A DNA stretch of 64,000 nucleotides from VAXT01 sp963728535 (GTDB lineage: Bacteria; Actinomycetota; Thermoleophilia; Gaiellales; Gaiellaceae), in contig CAVSKK010000001.1 in assembly GCA_963728535.1 (NCBI GenBank), positions 1,364,001 to 1,428,000 of the forward strand, written 5' to 3'. Under the pieces are notes generated by a model. It was not told the origin of the DNA. It saw only the letters and a program-made list of their open reading frames with translations, and searched no databases. Shown here in pieces: positions 41,682 to 50,348 of the stretch. A program made the position numbers and the translations under genes. Every line of letters starts with the position of its first letter. The stretch's first letter is position 1.

Positions 41682-42684
41682 CGATCCTCCGGAGCGCCTC
41701 TTCTGCGGGCAGTGCGGCGACGATCGCCCAGAGCTCGGGGCCACGCTCCCGCCCGGTGAGGGCGAGCCTGAGCGCTTTCAGGTTCCCGCCGACTGCTTTC
41801 AGCTCCCGGACGATCTCCTTCGCACCGGCGCCGTTCGAGCGCAGCTCTCTGAAGCGCTCGAGCGTGGGCCTCGCCTCCTCCCCGAGCGAGACGGGCTCAG
41901 GCTCGAGCACCTGCCGGGCGTACTCGCGCGCCTCGACGAAGTCGCGCGCGCCCCGAAGGGCGGGAACGAGCTCGACGGGCGCCTCGGCCGCGGCCGCCAA
42001 TTCCACGTCGGAAAGGCCGGCGATGGCCTCGATCGCGAGCCGTCGGATGCGAGAGAGGTCGTAGTGCACGTCGTGCTTCGGGAGGCCGAGCTCGTCGAGG
42101 TACGCGCGGACGGCACCGGCGGGGATTCCCGCCTCGCGGAGAGACGCAACTGTGGCGCCGAACTCGCGCTTGGAGAGCTTGCGCCCGTCCTCGCCGAGGA
42201 TCAGGCCATGGTGGATGTACTCCGGTGGCTTTGCGCCGAGCGCTTCGGTCAGCCCGCGGTGCAACTGCTCGTTCGGCCGATGGTCGTTGCCGCGGATGAC
42301 GTGCGTGATCCCGAACTCGACGTCGTCGACGACGCTCGCGAGCTGATAAGTCGCCGTGCCGTCGGGCCGGAGAAGCGTGACCCCTCCGTACAGGACCGCG
42401 CCGGCCTCGTCGGACGTGGCAACGGCCCGTTGCAAGGTCTGGACGGCGGCTCGATAGAGGTCCTGGCGCTCGCTCTGGCGGATCGGGCCCTCGTCCCAGC
42501 CGACGCCGAGCCACTCCAGGTCGCGCAGGATCTCTTCCTCTCCGCCGGGGACGTTGCGGGTGGGATCCGTGTCGTCGATCCGTAGCAGGAAGTTGTCGCC
42601 GAAATCGCGGTTGGCGACGGCGCTCAGGGCGTTCCCGACATGGAGCGAGCCCGTTGGGCTGGGGGCAAAGCGAACTCTCGTCAC
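41668..42684 (-). CDS. gltX: glutamyl-tRNA synthetase, compact form
   Basis: 338 residues from GTG 42684. RFAPSPTGSLHVGNALSA (HIGH region), RIDDTDPTRNVPGGEEEIL, WLGVGWDEGP, then an unusually short insert leading to RPDGTATYQLASVVDD and HVIRGNDHRPNEQLH, and GRKLSKREFGATVASL (KMSKS region). The C-terminal helical anticodon domain (about 215-338) is present, but the usual CP insertion with a zinc-binding region is largely absent; typical GluRS has 450-490 residues. Since the anticodon domain remains, it is not a GluQ (YadB) paralogue. Discriminating (Glu) or non-discriminating specificity is unknown. TAGACT is 7 nt before the GTG. Confidence 0.88.
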   Translation of the reverse strand: MTRVRFAPSPTGSLHVGNALSAVANRDFGDNFLLRIDDTDPTRNVPGGEEEILRDLEWLGVGWDEGPIRQSERQDLYRAAVQTLQRAVATSDEAGAVLYGGVTLLRPDGTATYQLASVVDDVEFGITHVIRGNDHRPNEQLHRGLTEALGAKPPEYIHHGLILGEDGRKLSKREFGATVASLREAGIPAGAVRAYLDELGLPKHDVHYDLSRIRRLAIEAIAGLSDVELAAAAEAPVELVPALRGARDFVEAREYARQVLEPEPVSLGEEARPTLERFRELRSNGAGAKEIVRELKAVGGNLKALRLALTGRERGPELWAIVAALPAEEALRRIDAAL

Positions 42685-42697
42685 GTTCGCCAGTCTA
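42685..42697 (-). promoter_or_regulatory. gltX -10 element that doubles as a stop codon
   Basis: TAGACT (42697-42692) plus a 7-nt gap to the gltX GTG. The TAG of this hexamer (42697-42695) is the stop codon of the upstream acetyltransferase gene. No Shine-Dalgarno, so a leaderless gltX mRNA is expected. Confidence 0.5.
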
Positions 42698-43165
42698 GAA
42701 GTCGAGCGTGTACCCGACGTCGAGCGGATTGGGCGGGTACGGCACGACCCGGGTCCGACCGTTCTCCTGCCAGCCGCGCCGCTCGTAGAAGCGCTTTGCC
42801 CTGGTGTTCCCCTCGAGCACCCAGAGGTGGATCTGCGCCGAACCTAGGTCGCGCACGATCTCGAGCCCGCGGTCGTGGAGCTCGTCCGCGACACCCTTGC
42901 CCCACCACTCCGGGAGGACGTAGAGCCCCTCGAGCCAGTCGGGGCGCAGCAGAGCAACTCCAACCGCTTCCTCGGCCCGCTGGGCAAGAAGAACGGAGGC
43001 GGCCGGATCCTCGAGCGCCTGCGTCCAGCGCTCGTGCACGGCATCGCGCGGAAACGGAAAACGCTCCGGCGGAAAGATGTCCGGGAAAGCCGCGACCGAG
43101 GCGCGCTCCTGGAGCTCTGCCAGTAGGGTCGCCTCTGTGGCGCGGGCAACGCGCAGCGTGCTCAT
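42695..43165 (-). CDS. GNAT-family N-acetyltransferase
   Basis: 156 residues from ATG 43165 (TACGAT 6 nt upstream). GNAT core: LLAELQERASVAAFPDIFPP at the N-terminus, LEGLYVLPEWWGKGVADEL (acetyl-CoA binding beta4/loop, about 92-110) and WVLEGNTRAKRFYERRGWQ (motif B, about 127-145). Substrate unknown. Its stop codon forms part of the gltX promoter. Confidence 0.88.
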   Translation of the reverse strand: MSTLRVARATEATLLAELQERASVAAFPDIFPPERFPFPRDAVHERWTQALEDPAASVLLAQRAEEAVGVALLRPDWLEGLYVLPEWWGKGVADELHDRGLEIVRDLGSAQIHLWVLEGNTRAKRFYERRGWQENGRTRVVPYPPNPLDVGYTLDF

Positions 43166-43199
43166 GCCGCGATCGTAGGCCCCGGCGGGAGGAGGAACG

Positions 43200-43848
43200 A
43201 TGAAGATCGGCGTCCTGGGAACCGGAAGCGTCGGCAAGACGATTGGCAGCAAGCTCGTCGAGCTCGAGCACGAGGTGACGATGGGCTCGCGCAGCCCGAC
43301 GAACGAGCACGCGGCCGAATGGGTGGCATCGGCCGGCGCCGGGGCGAGCCAGGGCACGTTCGCGGACGCCGCCGACTTCGGGGAAGCTCGTCTTCAACTG
43401 CACCGCGGGCACCGTCTCGCTCGAGGCGCTCGGCGCGGCCGGCGGGGAGAACCTATCCGGGAAGGTCCTCGTGGACGTCTCCAACCCGCTCGACTTCTCG
43501 AAGGGAATGCCGCCGACGCTCTCGGTGTGCAACGACGACAGCGTCGGCGAGCAGATCCAGCGAGCGTTCCCGGAGGCCAGGGTCGTCAAGGCGCTGAACA
43601 CGATGAACGCGGGAGTCATGGTCGACCCGGCGAGCATTCCGGGCGAGCACGACGTCTTCGTGTGCGGAAATGACGAGGGTGCGAAGGCTCAGGTCTCGGA
43701 ACTGCTGCAGAGCTTCGGCTGGCCCGCGGAGCGGATCATCGACCTGGGCGACATCACCGCTGCGCGGGGCGTGGAGATGTACCTCCCGCTCTGGCTCCGC
43801 CTGATGGGCGCAGTCGGTCCGCAATTCAACATCAAGGTTGTCCGCTAA
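43200..43848 (+). pseudogene. F420-dependent NADP oxidoreductase-like protein, frameshifted
   Basis: The N-terminal 60 codons read MKIGVLGTGSVGKTIGSKL (Rossmann) and TMGSRSPTNEHAAEW. At 43380-43383 a run of four G shifts the frame: read with three, FGKLVFNCTAGTVSLEAL continues smoothly into KVLVDVSNPLDFSKG, VVKALNTMNAGVMVDP and VFVCGNDEGAKAQV, to TAA at 43846-43848 (about 215 residues in all). The family is coenzyme F420-dependent NADP oxidoreductase-like, cytosolic. A strong GGAGGAGG site precedes the ATG, so the gene looks otherwise intact. The homopolymer location makes a sequencing error likely. Confidence 0.8.
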
Positions 43849-44549
43849 CTCTCGAGGTCCGCGGTAACGCTCACGAGCTCGTTCAGCTCGTCTCCGCCCT
43901 TGACCGCCTGCTCCTTGACCGTTCCGACCCCGCGGACGTAGAACTTGTGGTCGATCACTCCCGGTTCGAGCGGAGTCCATTCCTCTGTGAGCAGCGCCTC
44001 CTGCGAGGTCGTGTACGGAACGCTCACCGGCGCTGCGAGATCCTCGACCCTGAAGTGATCCTCGGCGTGACCTTCGTAGAACTCCTGCCTGAAGGACTGG
44101 CCTACCTTCGGCTCGGCCGGCATGTAGATCCCCGCCCTCGCGCCGTCGACACCCGCCTGCCACGAGCCTTCCCGACTCGTCACCCGGCCTTGCTCATCCA
44201 GCTCGGCGGTGTCTTCTCCGAAGTACCAGACGTTGCCCTTTTCGTCCTGGGCGTACCAGTCGGTCGTCCGCTCCTCGAGCCGGCCGCTCAGATAGAGCCG
44301 GTCATCGAGAACGGTGCAGCGGACGCCCTGGATCACCTTTGTCCGGTTCGTGACCCTGAGCACCTCGCGGGAAGGCTCGCCGTCCTTCATGCCGCGGTAG
44401 ACGTACGTCGTCCCCGGAACGAGCGGGAACCAGGGGTTGTCGATGTGCTCGACGAAGCCTCTGGGTGCAGCAGCCTTGGACGGGCCGCCCTCGGAACCGC
44501 AGGCTGTGAGGGTAAACGCAAGGACGGCCAGGAGCGTGATGAGTCTCAA
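43845..44549 (-). CDS. lipoprotein of unknown function
   Basis: 234 residues from TTG 44549. Type II signal peptide with lipobox LTAC (Cys about residue 17), a short Ser/Ala linker, then a beta-rich domain: DNPWFPLVPGTTYVYRGMKD, RTTDWYAQDEKGNVWYFGED, WQAGVDGARAGIYMPAEPKV. I recall actinobacterial lipoproteins with this FPLVPGTTYVY pattern but no function. It lies 3 nt after the PepSY gene, so both are likely one operon divergent from the two-component system. Confidence 0.75.
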   Translation of the reverse strand: MRLITLLAVLAFTLTACGSEGGPSKAAAPRGFVEHIDNPWFPLVPGTTYVYRGMKDGEPSREVLRVTNRTKVIQGVRCTVLDDRLYLSGRLEERTTDWYAQDEKGNVWYFGEDTAELDEQGRVTSREGSWQAGVDGARAGIYMPAEPKVGQSFRQEFYEGHAEDHFRVEDLAAPVSVPYTTSQEALLTEEWTPLEPGVIDHKFYVRGVGTVKEQAVKGGDELNELVSVTADLES

Positions 44550-44552
44550 TGG

Positions 44553-44897
44553 TTACGACTGGGGTGAGATCGCAAGGACTCTGCCATCGTTTGCGTCGAC
44601 TTTGACCTCCTGATCGCCGACGTCGACCGAGTAGACGAGATGGCTGTCGTAGCGCTCGAGGTCGACCTGGCCCAGTGGGCCGGACGCTGCGCGCCTGGCT
44701 TCCGCGATCGCCTGACGAAGGCTGATTGACGCCTGCGGTTGCAAGTCCTTGCCATCGTCGAGCGAGCCTGGCTTGGCGTAATGGCCGTCATCGAAGATCA
44801 GCCCGCTCGGACCGCCGAACGCAAAGGTCGCACCCACGAGCATGAGTGACATCGCAGCGACCAGCGAGCTGAGGATGAGGACAATGCGCTTCTTCAT
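44553..44897 (-). CDS. PepSY-domain secreted/anchored protein
   Basis: 114 residues from ATG 44897 (AAAAGGAG upstream; longer start rejected). Signal peptide or TM helix (about 1-28), then a PepSY domain with SISLRQAIAEARRAASGPLG and VYSVDVGDQEVKVDANDGRV. PepSY proteins often inhibit proteases or sense the envelope, and sit next to two-component systems as here (divergent RR/HK at 45008). Confidence 0.82.
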   Translation of the reverse strand: MKKRIVLILSSLVAAMSLMLVGATFAFGGPSGLIFDDGHYAKPGSLDDGKDLQPQASISLRQAIAEARRAASGPLGQVDLERYDSHLVYSVDVGDQEVKVDANDGRVLAISPQS

Positions 44898-44974
44898 GTT
44901 TGCTCCTTTTGGTTGCGTGCCCGCCGCAAGATACGACGACAATCTGAGGCGGCCATGAGACGCATGGCGCCTTC

Positions 44975-44992
44975 TCTCATCTTTTTCTCATC
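44975..44992. promoter_or_regulatory. direct repeat TCTCATC x2, 11-bp phased (response-regulator site)
   Basis: TCTCATC at 44975-44981 and again at 44986-44992: identical heptamers exactly one helical turn (11 bp) apart. A third, inverted TCTCAT lies at 44954-44959. Located between the PepSY gene and the response-regulator gene, 16 nt before its GTG. Phased direct repeats of this spacing are the usual site for OmpR/PhoB-family dimers, so autoregulation is likely. Confidence 0.5.
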
Positions 44993-45007
44993 CAAATCCG
45001 CGACGCT

Positions 45008-45697
45008 GTGGGTGACGTGCGTGTACTGATCGTCGAAGACGAGCTGAAGATGGCGAGCCTCGTTCGCCGCGGCCTCGCCGAGGAGGGGCACGCCGCCGAC
45101 GTCGCCGCGACTGGGGACGACGCACTCTGGATGGCCGAGTCCCACCCCTACGACGCGATCGTCCTCGACGTGATGCTCCCGGGGATCAGCGGCTTCGAGA
45201 CGTGCCGGAAGCTGCGAAACGCGGGTGTCTGGGCGCCTGTGCTCATGCTGACGGCTCGGGACGGGGTCGATGATCGGGTAGCAGGGCTCGACGCGGGCGC
45301 CGACGACTACCTGGCGAAACCCTTCTCGTTCGCAGAGCTCCTTGCGCGGCTACGAGCTCTGGCTCGACGGGGCGGCGTCGAGCGGCCGACCGAGGTCGTA
45401 GTCGACGATCTCCGGCTGAATCCGGCGACCCGTCGCGTGTGGCGAGGCGAAGTCGAGATCCGGCTCTCTCCGAAGGAATTCGCGCTCCTCGAAACATTCA
45501 TGCGCCGACCGGGCCAGGCTCTCTCCCGGCTTCAGCTGCTCGAACATGCGTGGGACTTCGCCTACGAGAACCGGTCGAACGTGATCGACGTCTACGTGCG
45601 CTACCTGCGCGAGAAGATCGACCGCCCCTTCGGGACGACCTCGCTCGAGACGGTGAGGGGCGTCGGCTACCGGCTCCGAAGCGAGAGCGACGGATGA
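45008..45697 (+). CDS. OmpR-family response regulator
   Basis: 229 residues from GTG 45008. Receiver domain with VEDE (acidic pocket), phosphoacceptor Asp in VLDVMLPGISG (about 54), LTARDG and LAKPF; DNA-binding winged helix (about 130-225) with LSPKEFALLETFMRRPGQAL and NVIDVYVRYLREKID. CopR/MprA-like. It partners the histidine kinase it overlaps (ATGA). A phased direct repeat lies just upstream. Confidence 0.93.
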   Translation: MGDVRVLIVEDELKMASLVRRGLAEEGHAADVAATGDDALWMAESHPYDAIVLDVMLPGISGFETCRKLRNAGVWAPVLMLTARDGVDDRVAGLDAGADDYLAKPFSFAELLARLRALARRGGVERPTEVVVDDLRLNPATRRVWRGEVEIRLSPKEFALLETFMRRPGQALSRLQLLEHAWDFAYENRSNVIDVYVRYLREKIDRPFGTTSLETVRGVGYRLRSESDG

Positions 45698-47052
45698 ACC
45701 GTTTGCCGATCCGCGTACGCCTCAGCCTCTTCTTCACGGTTGCGATGGCCATCGTCCTGAGCGCGATGGGGCTCTTCCTCTACGCACGTGTCGCCTCGGA
45801 CCTCGACAACTCGCTCAACCTCGAGCTCCGTTCCCGAGCGCAGGATCTGTCCGCACTCGTACTCCGTGGCGGATCGCTCCGCCGCACCGGCAGCCCGTTC
45901 ATCGAGCACGGGGAGACGTTCGCCGAGGTCGTGACGATCGATGGACGCGTCCTGGACGCCACTCCGTCCATCGGATCCAGCGTCCTGCTCTCTCCCTCGC
46001 AGCTGGCTCGGGCAAAGACTAAGCCGATCTTCGTGGATCGCCCTTCGGTTCCTGGTCTCGACGAGCCCGCTCGAATGCTCGCCGTGCCTCTTCGCCGCGA
46101 GGCACGGCCGGCGGTGCTCGTCGTCGGAGCGACGCGTGAGAACCGAGCCGAGACGCTGGCCAGCCTCCGCCGGGCATTCCTGATCGGCGGCCCGATCGCA
46201 CTTCTCCTGACATCGCTCGGCGCTTACCTGCTCGCCGGTGCGGCCATGCGGCCGATCGAGGAGATGCGCACGCGAGCCGCCGAGATCTCCACCTCGTCGC
46301 TGGACGAGCGGCTGCCTGTGAGCGAGGCGTCCGACGAGGTCGCCCGCCTCGGTAAGACGCTGAACGAGATGCTCGCCAGGATCGAGGACGGGCTCGCGCG
46401 AGAGCGGCGCTTCGTCGCCGACGCAAGTCACGAGCTGCGAACCCCGCTCGCGATGCTCAAGGCCGAGCTTGACCTCGCTCTACGCCGCGCGCGATCACCG
46501 GAGGAGCTCGAGCGCTCGATTCGATCGGCCGCCCAGGAGACAGACCGCCTGGCGAGGATCGCCGACGACTTGCTCTTGCTCGCCCGGACCGACCACAAAG
46601 GGCTTCCCATCCAGTCGGAGCCCACCGACCTCGTCGACCTGCTCGAGGCGGTCTCCTCCCGCTTTAGCACGCGCGCGGAGACCGAGGGCCGTTCACTCTC
46701 CGTCGAATCCACAGCTGCCCCGGTCGCAAACGTCGACAGACTCAGGCTCGAGCAGGCACTCGGGAACCTGGTCGACAACGCATTCCGCTACGGCCGAGGG
46801 CCGATCACGCTTTCCGCCGAGGTCGCCGACTCGGCCGTCGAGCTCCATGTCCTCGACGGAGGACCCGGCTTCCCCGCCGCCTTTCGGGAGCACGCATTCG
46901 AGCGCTTCAGCCGCTCGGCCGAGCCCGGTGAGGAAGGCAGCGGACTGGGCCTCGCGATCGTCGAGACGATCGTCCGAGCGCACGGCGGGCGCGTGGACGT
47001 CGCCGACCGCCCCGAAGGCGGCGCCGACGTCTGGGTCTCGTTGCCCTTGTAG
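45694..47052 (+). CDS. membrane sensor histidine kinase
   Basis: 452 residues. Two TM helices (about 12-32 and 165-187) bracket an extracellular sensor domain of about 130 residues; HAMP (about 190-240); HisKA with ADASHELRTPLAMLKAEL (phospho-His about residue 253); HATPase with NLVDNAFRYG (N box), LDGGPGF (G1) and GSGLGLAIVETIVRAHGG (G2). CutS/MprB-like architecture. The signal is unknown; the divergent PepSY protein and lipoprotein are candidate partners or targets. Confidence 0.93.
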   Translation: MNRLPIRVRLSLFFTVAMAIVLSAMGLFLYARVASDLDNSLNLELRSRAQDLSALVLRGGSLRRTGSPFIEHGETFAEVVTIDGRVLDATPSIGSSVLLSPSQLARAKTKPIFVDRPSVPGLDEPARMLAVPLRREARPAVLVVGATRENRAETLASLRRAFLIGGPIALLLTSLGAYLLAGAAMRPIEEMRTRAAEISTSSLDERLPVSEASDEVARLGKTLNEMLARIEDGLARERRFVADASHELRTPLAMLKAELDLALRRARSPEELERSIRSAAQETDRLARIADDLLLLARTDHKGLPIQSEPTDLVDLLEAVSSRFSTRAETEGRSLSVESTAAPVANVDRLRLEQALGNLVDNAFRYGRGPITLSAEVADSAVELHVLDGGPGFPAAFREHAFERFSRSAEPGEEGSGLGLAIVETIVRAHGGRVDVADRPEGGADVWVSLPL

Positions 47053-47786
47053 TGTCAGCTCCCGTGGAGGAGCTGCTCCTCGAGTGGTTTCGAGCCCAGG
47101 GTCGCGACCTGCCGTGGCGGCGAACGCGCGACCCCTACGCGATCCTCGTTTCGGAGGTCATGCTCCAGCAGACGCAGGTGGCGCGCGTCGTTCCGCGCTA
47201 CCTCGCCTTCCTGGAGCGCTGGCCGACGGTCGAGGAGCTGGCCGCCGCGAGCCCGGCCGACGTGATCCGCGAGTGGCAGGGGCTCGGCTACAACCGGCGG
47301 GCGCTCAACATGCACCGCGCAGCTCGTCTCGTCGCCGCCGACGGCTGGCCCGAGGATCTGACCAAGCTTCCGGGGGTGGGCCGCTACACCGCAGATGCCG
47401 TGGCCCGCTTTGCAGATGAGCGCGATGTCCTGCCCGTGGACACGAACGTGCGGCGCGTGCTCGAGCGGACGCACGGCGAGTTCGGGCCGGCGAGCGCGCA
47501 CGCCCTGATGGATCTCGGCGCCACGATCTGCCTCGCGCGGATACCGCGCTGCGAGCTCTGCCCACTCGCTGGAGGCTGCCCGTCGCGGGGCCGGCGCTAC
47601 GAACCGTTGCGCAAGCAAGGCCGCTTCGAGGGCTCGTTCCGACAGCGCCGCGCGCAGGCTCTGAAACTCGTGGCCACGAGCCCACGGAAGCACAAGGGGC
47701 TCGACGGAGAGGCTGTCGCGTCGCTCGCCGCCGACGGGTTGGTGCAGGTTCGGAAAGGTTTGGTCAGCCTGCCTGACGGCTCGTAA
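47052..47786 (+). CDS. mutY: A/G-specific adenine DNA glycosylase, short form
   Basis: 244 residues from GTG 47052 (TAGTG overlap with the kinase stop). HhH-GPD fold: SEVMLQQTQVARVVPRY with catalytic Glu, LPGVGRYTADAVARFA (hairpin), VDTNVRRVLERTHG with catalytic Asp, and the [4Fe-4S] loop CLARIPRCELCPLAGGC. It removes A opposite 8-oxoG. The C-terminal NUDIX-like domain that reads 8-oxoG in full-length MutY (about 350 residues) is replaced by a short tail. The stop codon forms part of a phased operator for the next gene. Confidence 0.86.
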   Translation: MSAPVEELLLEWFRAQGRDLPWRRTRDPYAILVSEVMLQQTQVARVVPRYLAFLERWPTVEELAAASPADVIREWQGLGYNRRALNMHRAARLVAADGWPEDLTKLPGVGRYTADAVARFADERDVLPVDTNVRRVLERTHGEFGPASAHALMDLGATICLARIPRCELCPLAGGCPSRGRRYEPLRKQGRFEGSFRQRRAQALKLVATSPRKHKGLDGEAVASLAADGLVQVRKGLVSLPDGS

Positions 47787-47836
47787 TCGTCTCGTAAGAG
47801 AGCGGTAACCCGGTGGCAAGGTCGGCCTCCTAGCGT
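47783..47836 (+). promoter_or_regulatory. three GTAA half-sites at exact 11-bp spacing plus -10
   Basis: GTAA occurs at 47783, 47794 and 47805 within CGTAATCG, CGTAAGAG and GGTAACCC. A TAGCGT -10-like hexamer is at 47831-47836, about 22 bp after the last half-site and 27 nt before the ATG of the spondin-domain gene, which has AAAGGAG. This is the layout of a PhoB/OmpR-activated promoter, where the regulator box replaces the -35. The box overlaps the end of mutY. Confidence 0.55.
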
Positions 47837-47863
47837 CTTGCTGACCCAACGAAAGGAGACGCA

Positions 47864-48514
47864 ATGCGCCGCATCGCCCTGGGCGCGCTCGTCGTTCTGA
47901 CGGCGGCCGCCCTGCTCACCCCGTCCGCACAGGGAACGGGCAAGAAGAAGCATCGAAGCTGGGAGATCACGGTCACGAATCTGACCGCGGGACAGCCTCT
48001 CTCACCCCCACTGCTCGTCGTTCACTCGAAGAGAGCGGACGTGTGGAGCGTGAGAACGATCGCCAATCACGGCGTCGCCGCGGTCGCGGAGGACGCAAAC
48101 AATGCGGTGCTCGAGTCGGCTCTCCCGCGCCTTCCGGGCATCCAGACGGTCGAGACCGGCGGCGGTGGACCGATCCCGCCGGGAGCGACCCGGACGTACA
48201 CGGTTCAGACGCGAGGCAACTTTGACCGTCTGACTGTTCTCACCATGCTCGTGAATACGAACGACGGCTTCACGGGCCTCGACTCGGTGAAGGTGCGCAA
48301 CTCCACCCGGTCGACGATGGCCTACGACGCGGGGAGCGAGCGCAACAACGAGCGGGCCGCCTACATCCCAGGCCCGTGCTGCAACAACCACTTCGTGCGC
48401 GATCCCGAGGGCGCGCCGATCGGCATGCACGAGGGGATCACCGGCCGCGGCGACCTCGACCCGGCCGTGTACGACTGGAACGGGCCGGTGGCCCGAATCC
48501 AGGTCTCCCGCTAG
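47864..48514 (+). CDS. secreted spondin-domain protein
   Basis: 216 residues, AAAGGAG before the ATG. Signal peptide (about 1-24), KKKHRSWEITVTNLTAGQPL (first strands), LVVHSKRADVW, LTMLVNTNDGFTGLDSVKV (about 125-143) and AYDAGSERNNERAAYIPGPC, the Spondin_N pattern found in bacterial and animal extracellular proteins. Two adjacent cysteines (GPCCNN) near residue 167. Role unknown; the upstream phased box suggests control by a response regulator, plausibly the one at 48601. Confidence 0.85.
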   Translation: MRRIALGALVVLTAAALLTPSAQGTGKKKHRSWEITVTNLTAGQPLSPPLLVVHSKRADVWSVRTIANHGVAAVAEDANNAVLESALPRLPGIQTVETGGGGPIPPGATRTYTVQTRGNFDRLTVLTMLVNTNDGFTGLDSVKVRNSTRSTMAYDAGSERNNERAAYIPGPCCNNHFVRDPEGAPIGMHEGITGRGDLDPAVYDWNGPVARIQVSR

Positions 48515-48560
48515 TCCCTATCCGGCCTGGGGCGGGCCATTCAACCTGCCCCAGGCCGAA

Positions 48561-48587
48561 TTCAGGATCCGTTAACGCCTCTTTAGG
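48561..48587 (+). promoter_or_regulatory. 11-bp-phased TTMARG-like half-sites before response regulator gene
   Basis: TTCAGG (48561), TTAACG (48572) and TTAGGG (48583) repeat every 11 bp and end 13 nt before the ATG at 48601. Weaker than the GTAA and TCTCATC examples, but the same phasing in the same kind of position suggests autoregulation. Confidence 0.3.
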
Positions 48588-48600
48588 GAACATCGGTCCC

Positions 48601-49274
<674 letters not shown>

Positions 49275-49278
<4 letters not shown>

Positions 49279-50348
49279 TCGCGCTCGCGTTGCTCGTCGC
49301 GGCCGCGACCCTCGCCGTCGGGCTTGCCGTCGCCTTCGCAGTCAGGCAGTTGCCGAGTGTTCGGCTTCAGCTCGCCGGCCTCGCCTTTCTCGCAGTCGTT
49401 CTCCCCCTCGCAGTCGTCCTGCTCTCGGGCTGGGTCATGTTCCACATGGGCGACGACGTGAAGATCCTGGCTGTCACGGCCGCCTCGGCCTCGGCGGCTG
49501 TGGTCGCCGCGCTGCTCGTCGCCCGGCCGATCGCCGTCGGCGTCGACCGCCTGCGGGACTCCTCCGCAGCTCTCGCCAGCGGTGACCTGAACGCGCGCGC
49601 CCCAGAAAGCGGCCCCGCCGAGCTGGCCGAGCTCGCGCGCTCCTTCAACGAAATGGCCGGCAACCTGTCCCGACTCTTCGACGCGCGCCGCGAGCTCGTC
49701 GCCTGGGCTAGTCATGACCTGCGCACGCCCATCGCTTCTCTCCAGGCGATGCTCGAGGCCGTCGAAGACGGAATCGCCGAGCCCGACCGCTATCTGCCGG
49801 CCATGCAGGAACAGGTGGGCATTCTCAGCCACCTCGTCGAGGATCTGTTCGAGCTCGCGCGAATCGACGCGGGAGCCTTGACGCTCGAGCTGCGAGAAGC
49901 AGACGTGTCCGGGCTCGTCGAGTCCTGCGTCCGCGGGCTCCAGGCTGAGGCTCAGGCGAAGCAGGTCCAGGTGGAGGCGCGACTGAATGGCGGTGCCCGA
50001 GCTCGCTGCGCGCCGGATCAGATCGAACGCGTGCTCTACAACCTGCTGACGAACGCGCTTCGCCACACGCCCGCGGACGGCTCGGTCGCAATCCTCCTGG
50101 AGCCCGAGGCTTCGGAGGTGCGCGTCGTCGTCGAGGACACCGGCGAGGGGCTTGCTCCCGAAGCGGCCGCCCGCATGTTCGAGCGCTTCTGGCGCGGCGA
50201 TTCGGCACGGACGAGCGGAGAGGCGGGAGCCGGGCTCGGCCTGGCGATCGCACGAGGGCTCGTGGAGGCGCACGGTGGCCGGATCTGGGCCGAGAACCGC
50301 GCCGAAGGCGGCACCCGCGTCTCCTTCACGCTGCCCGCAGCCGCCTAG
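49275..50348 (+). CDS. membrane sensor histidine kinase
   Basis: 357 residues from ATG 49275 (ATGA overlap; the upstream GTG frame is the tail of the regulator). Three closely spaced TM helices with almost no extracellular domain (about 1-25, 34-54, 62-84), HAMP (about 85-135), HisKA with AWASHDLRTPIASLQAML (His about 153), HATPase with NLLTNALRHTP, EDTGEGLAPEAA and GAGLGLAIARGLVEAHGG. It probably senses a membrane or intracellular cue. The stop overlaps the next, convergent gene (CTAG). Confidence 0.92.

Noticed and set aside
43380..43383. GGGG run as a programmed frameshift site
   Set aside because: It is not a heptanucleotide slippery sequence, no downstream pseudoknot is evident, and the short product would be meaningless.
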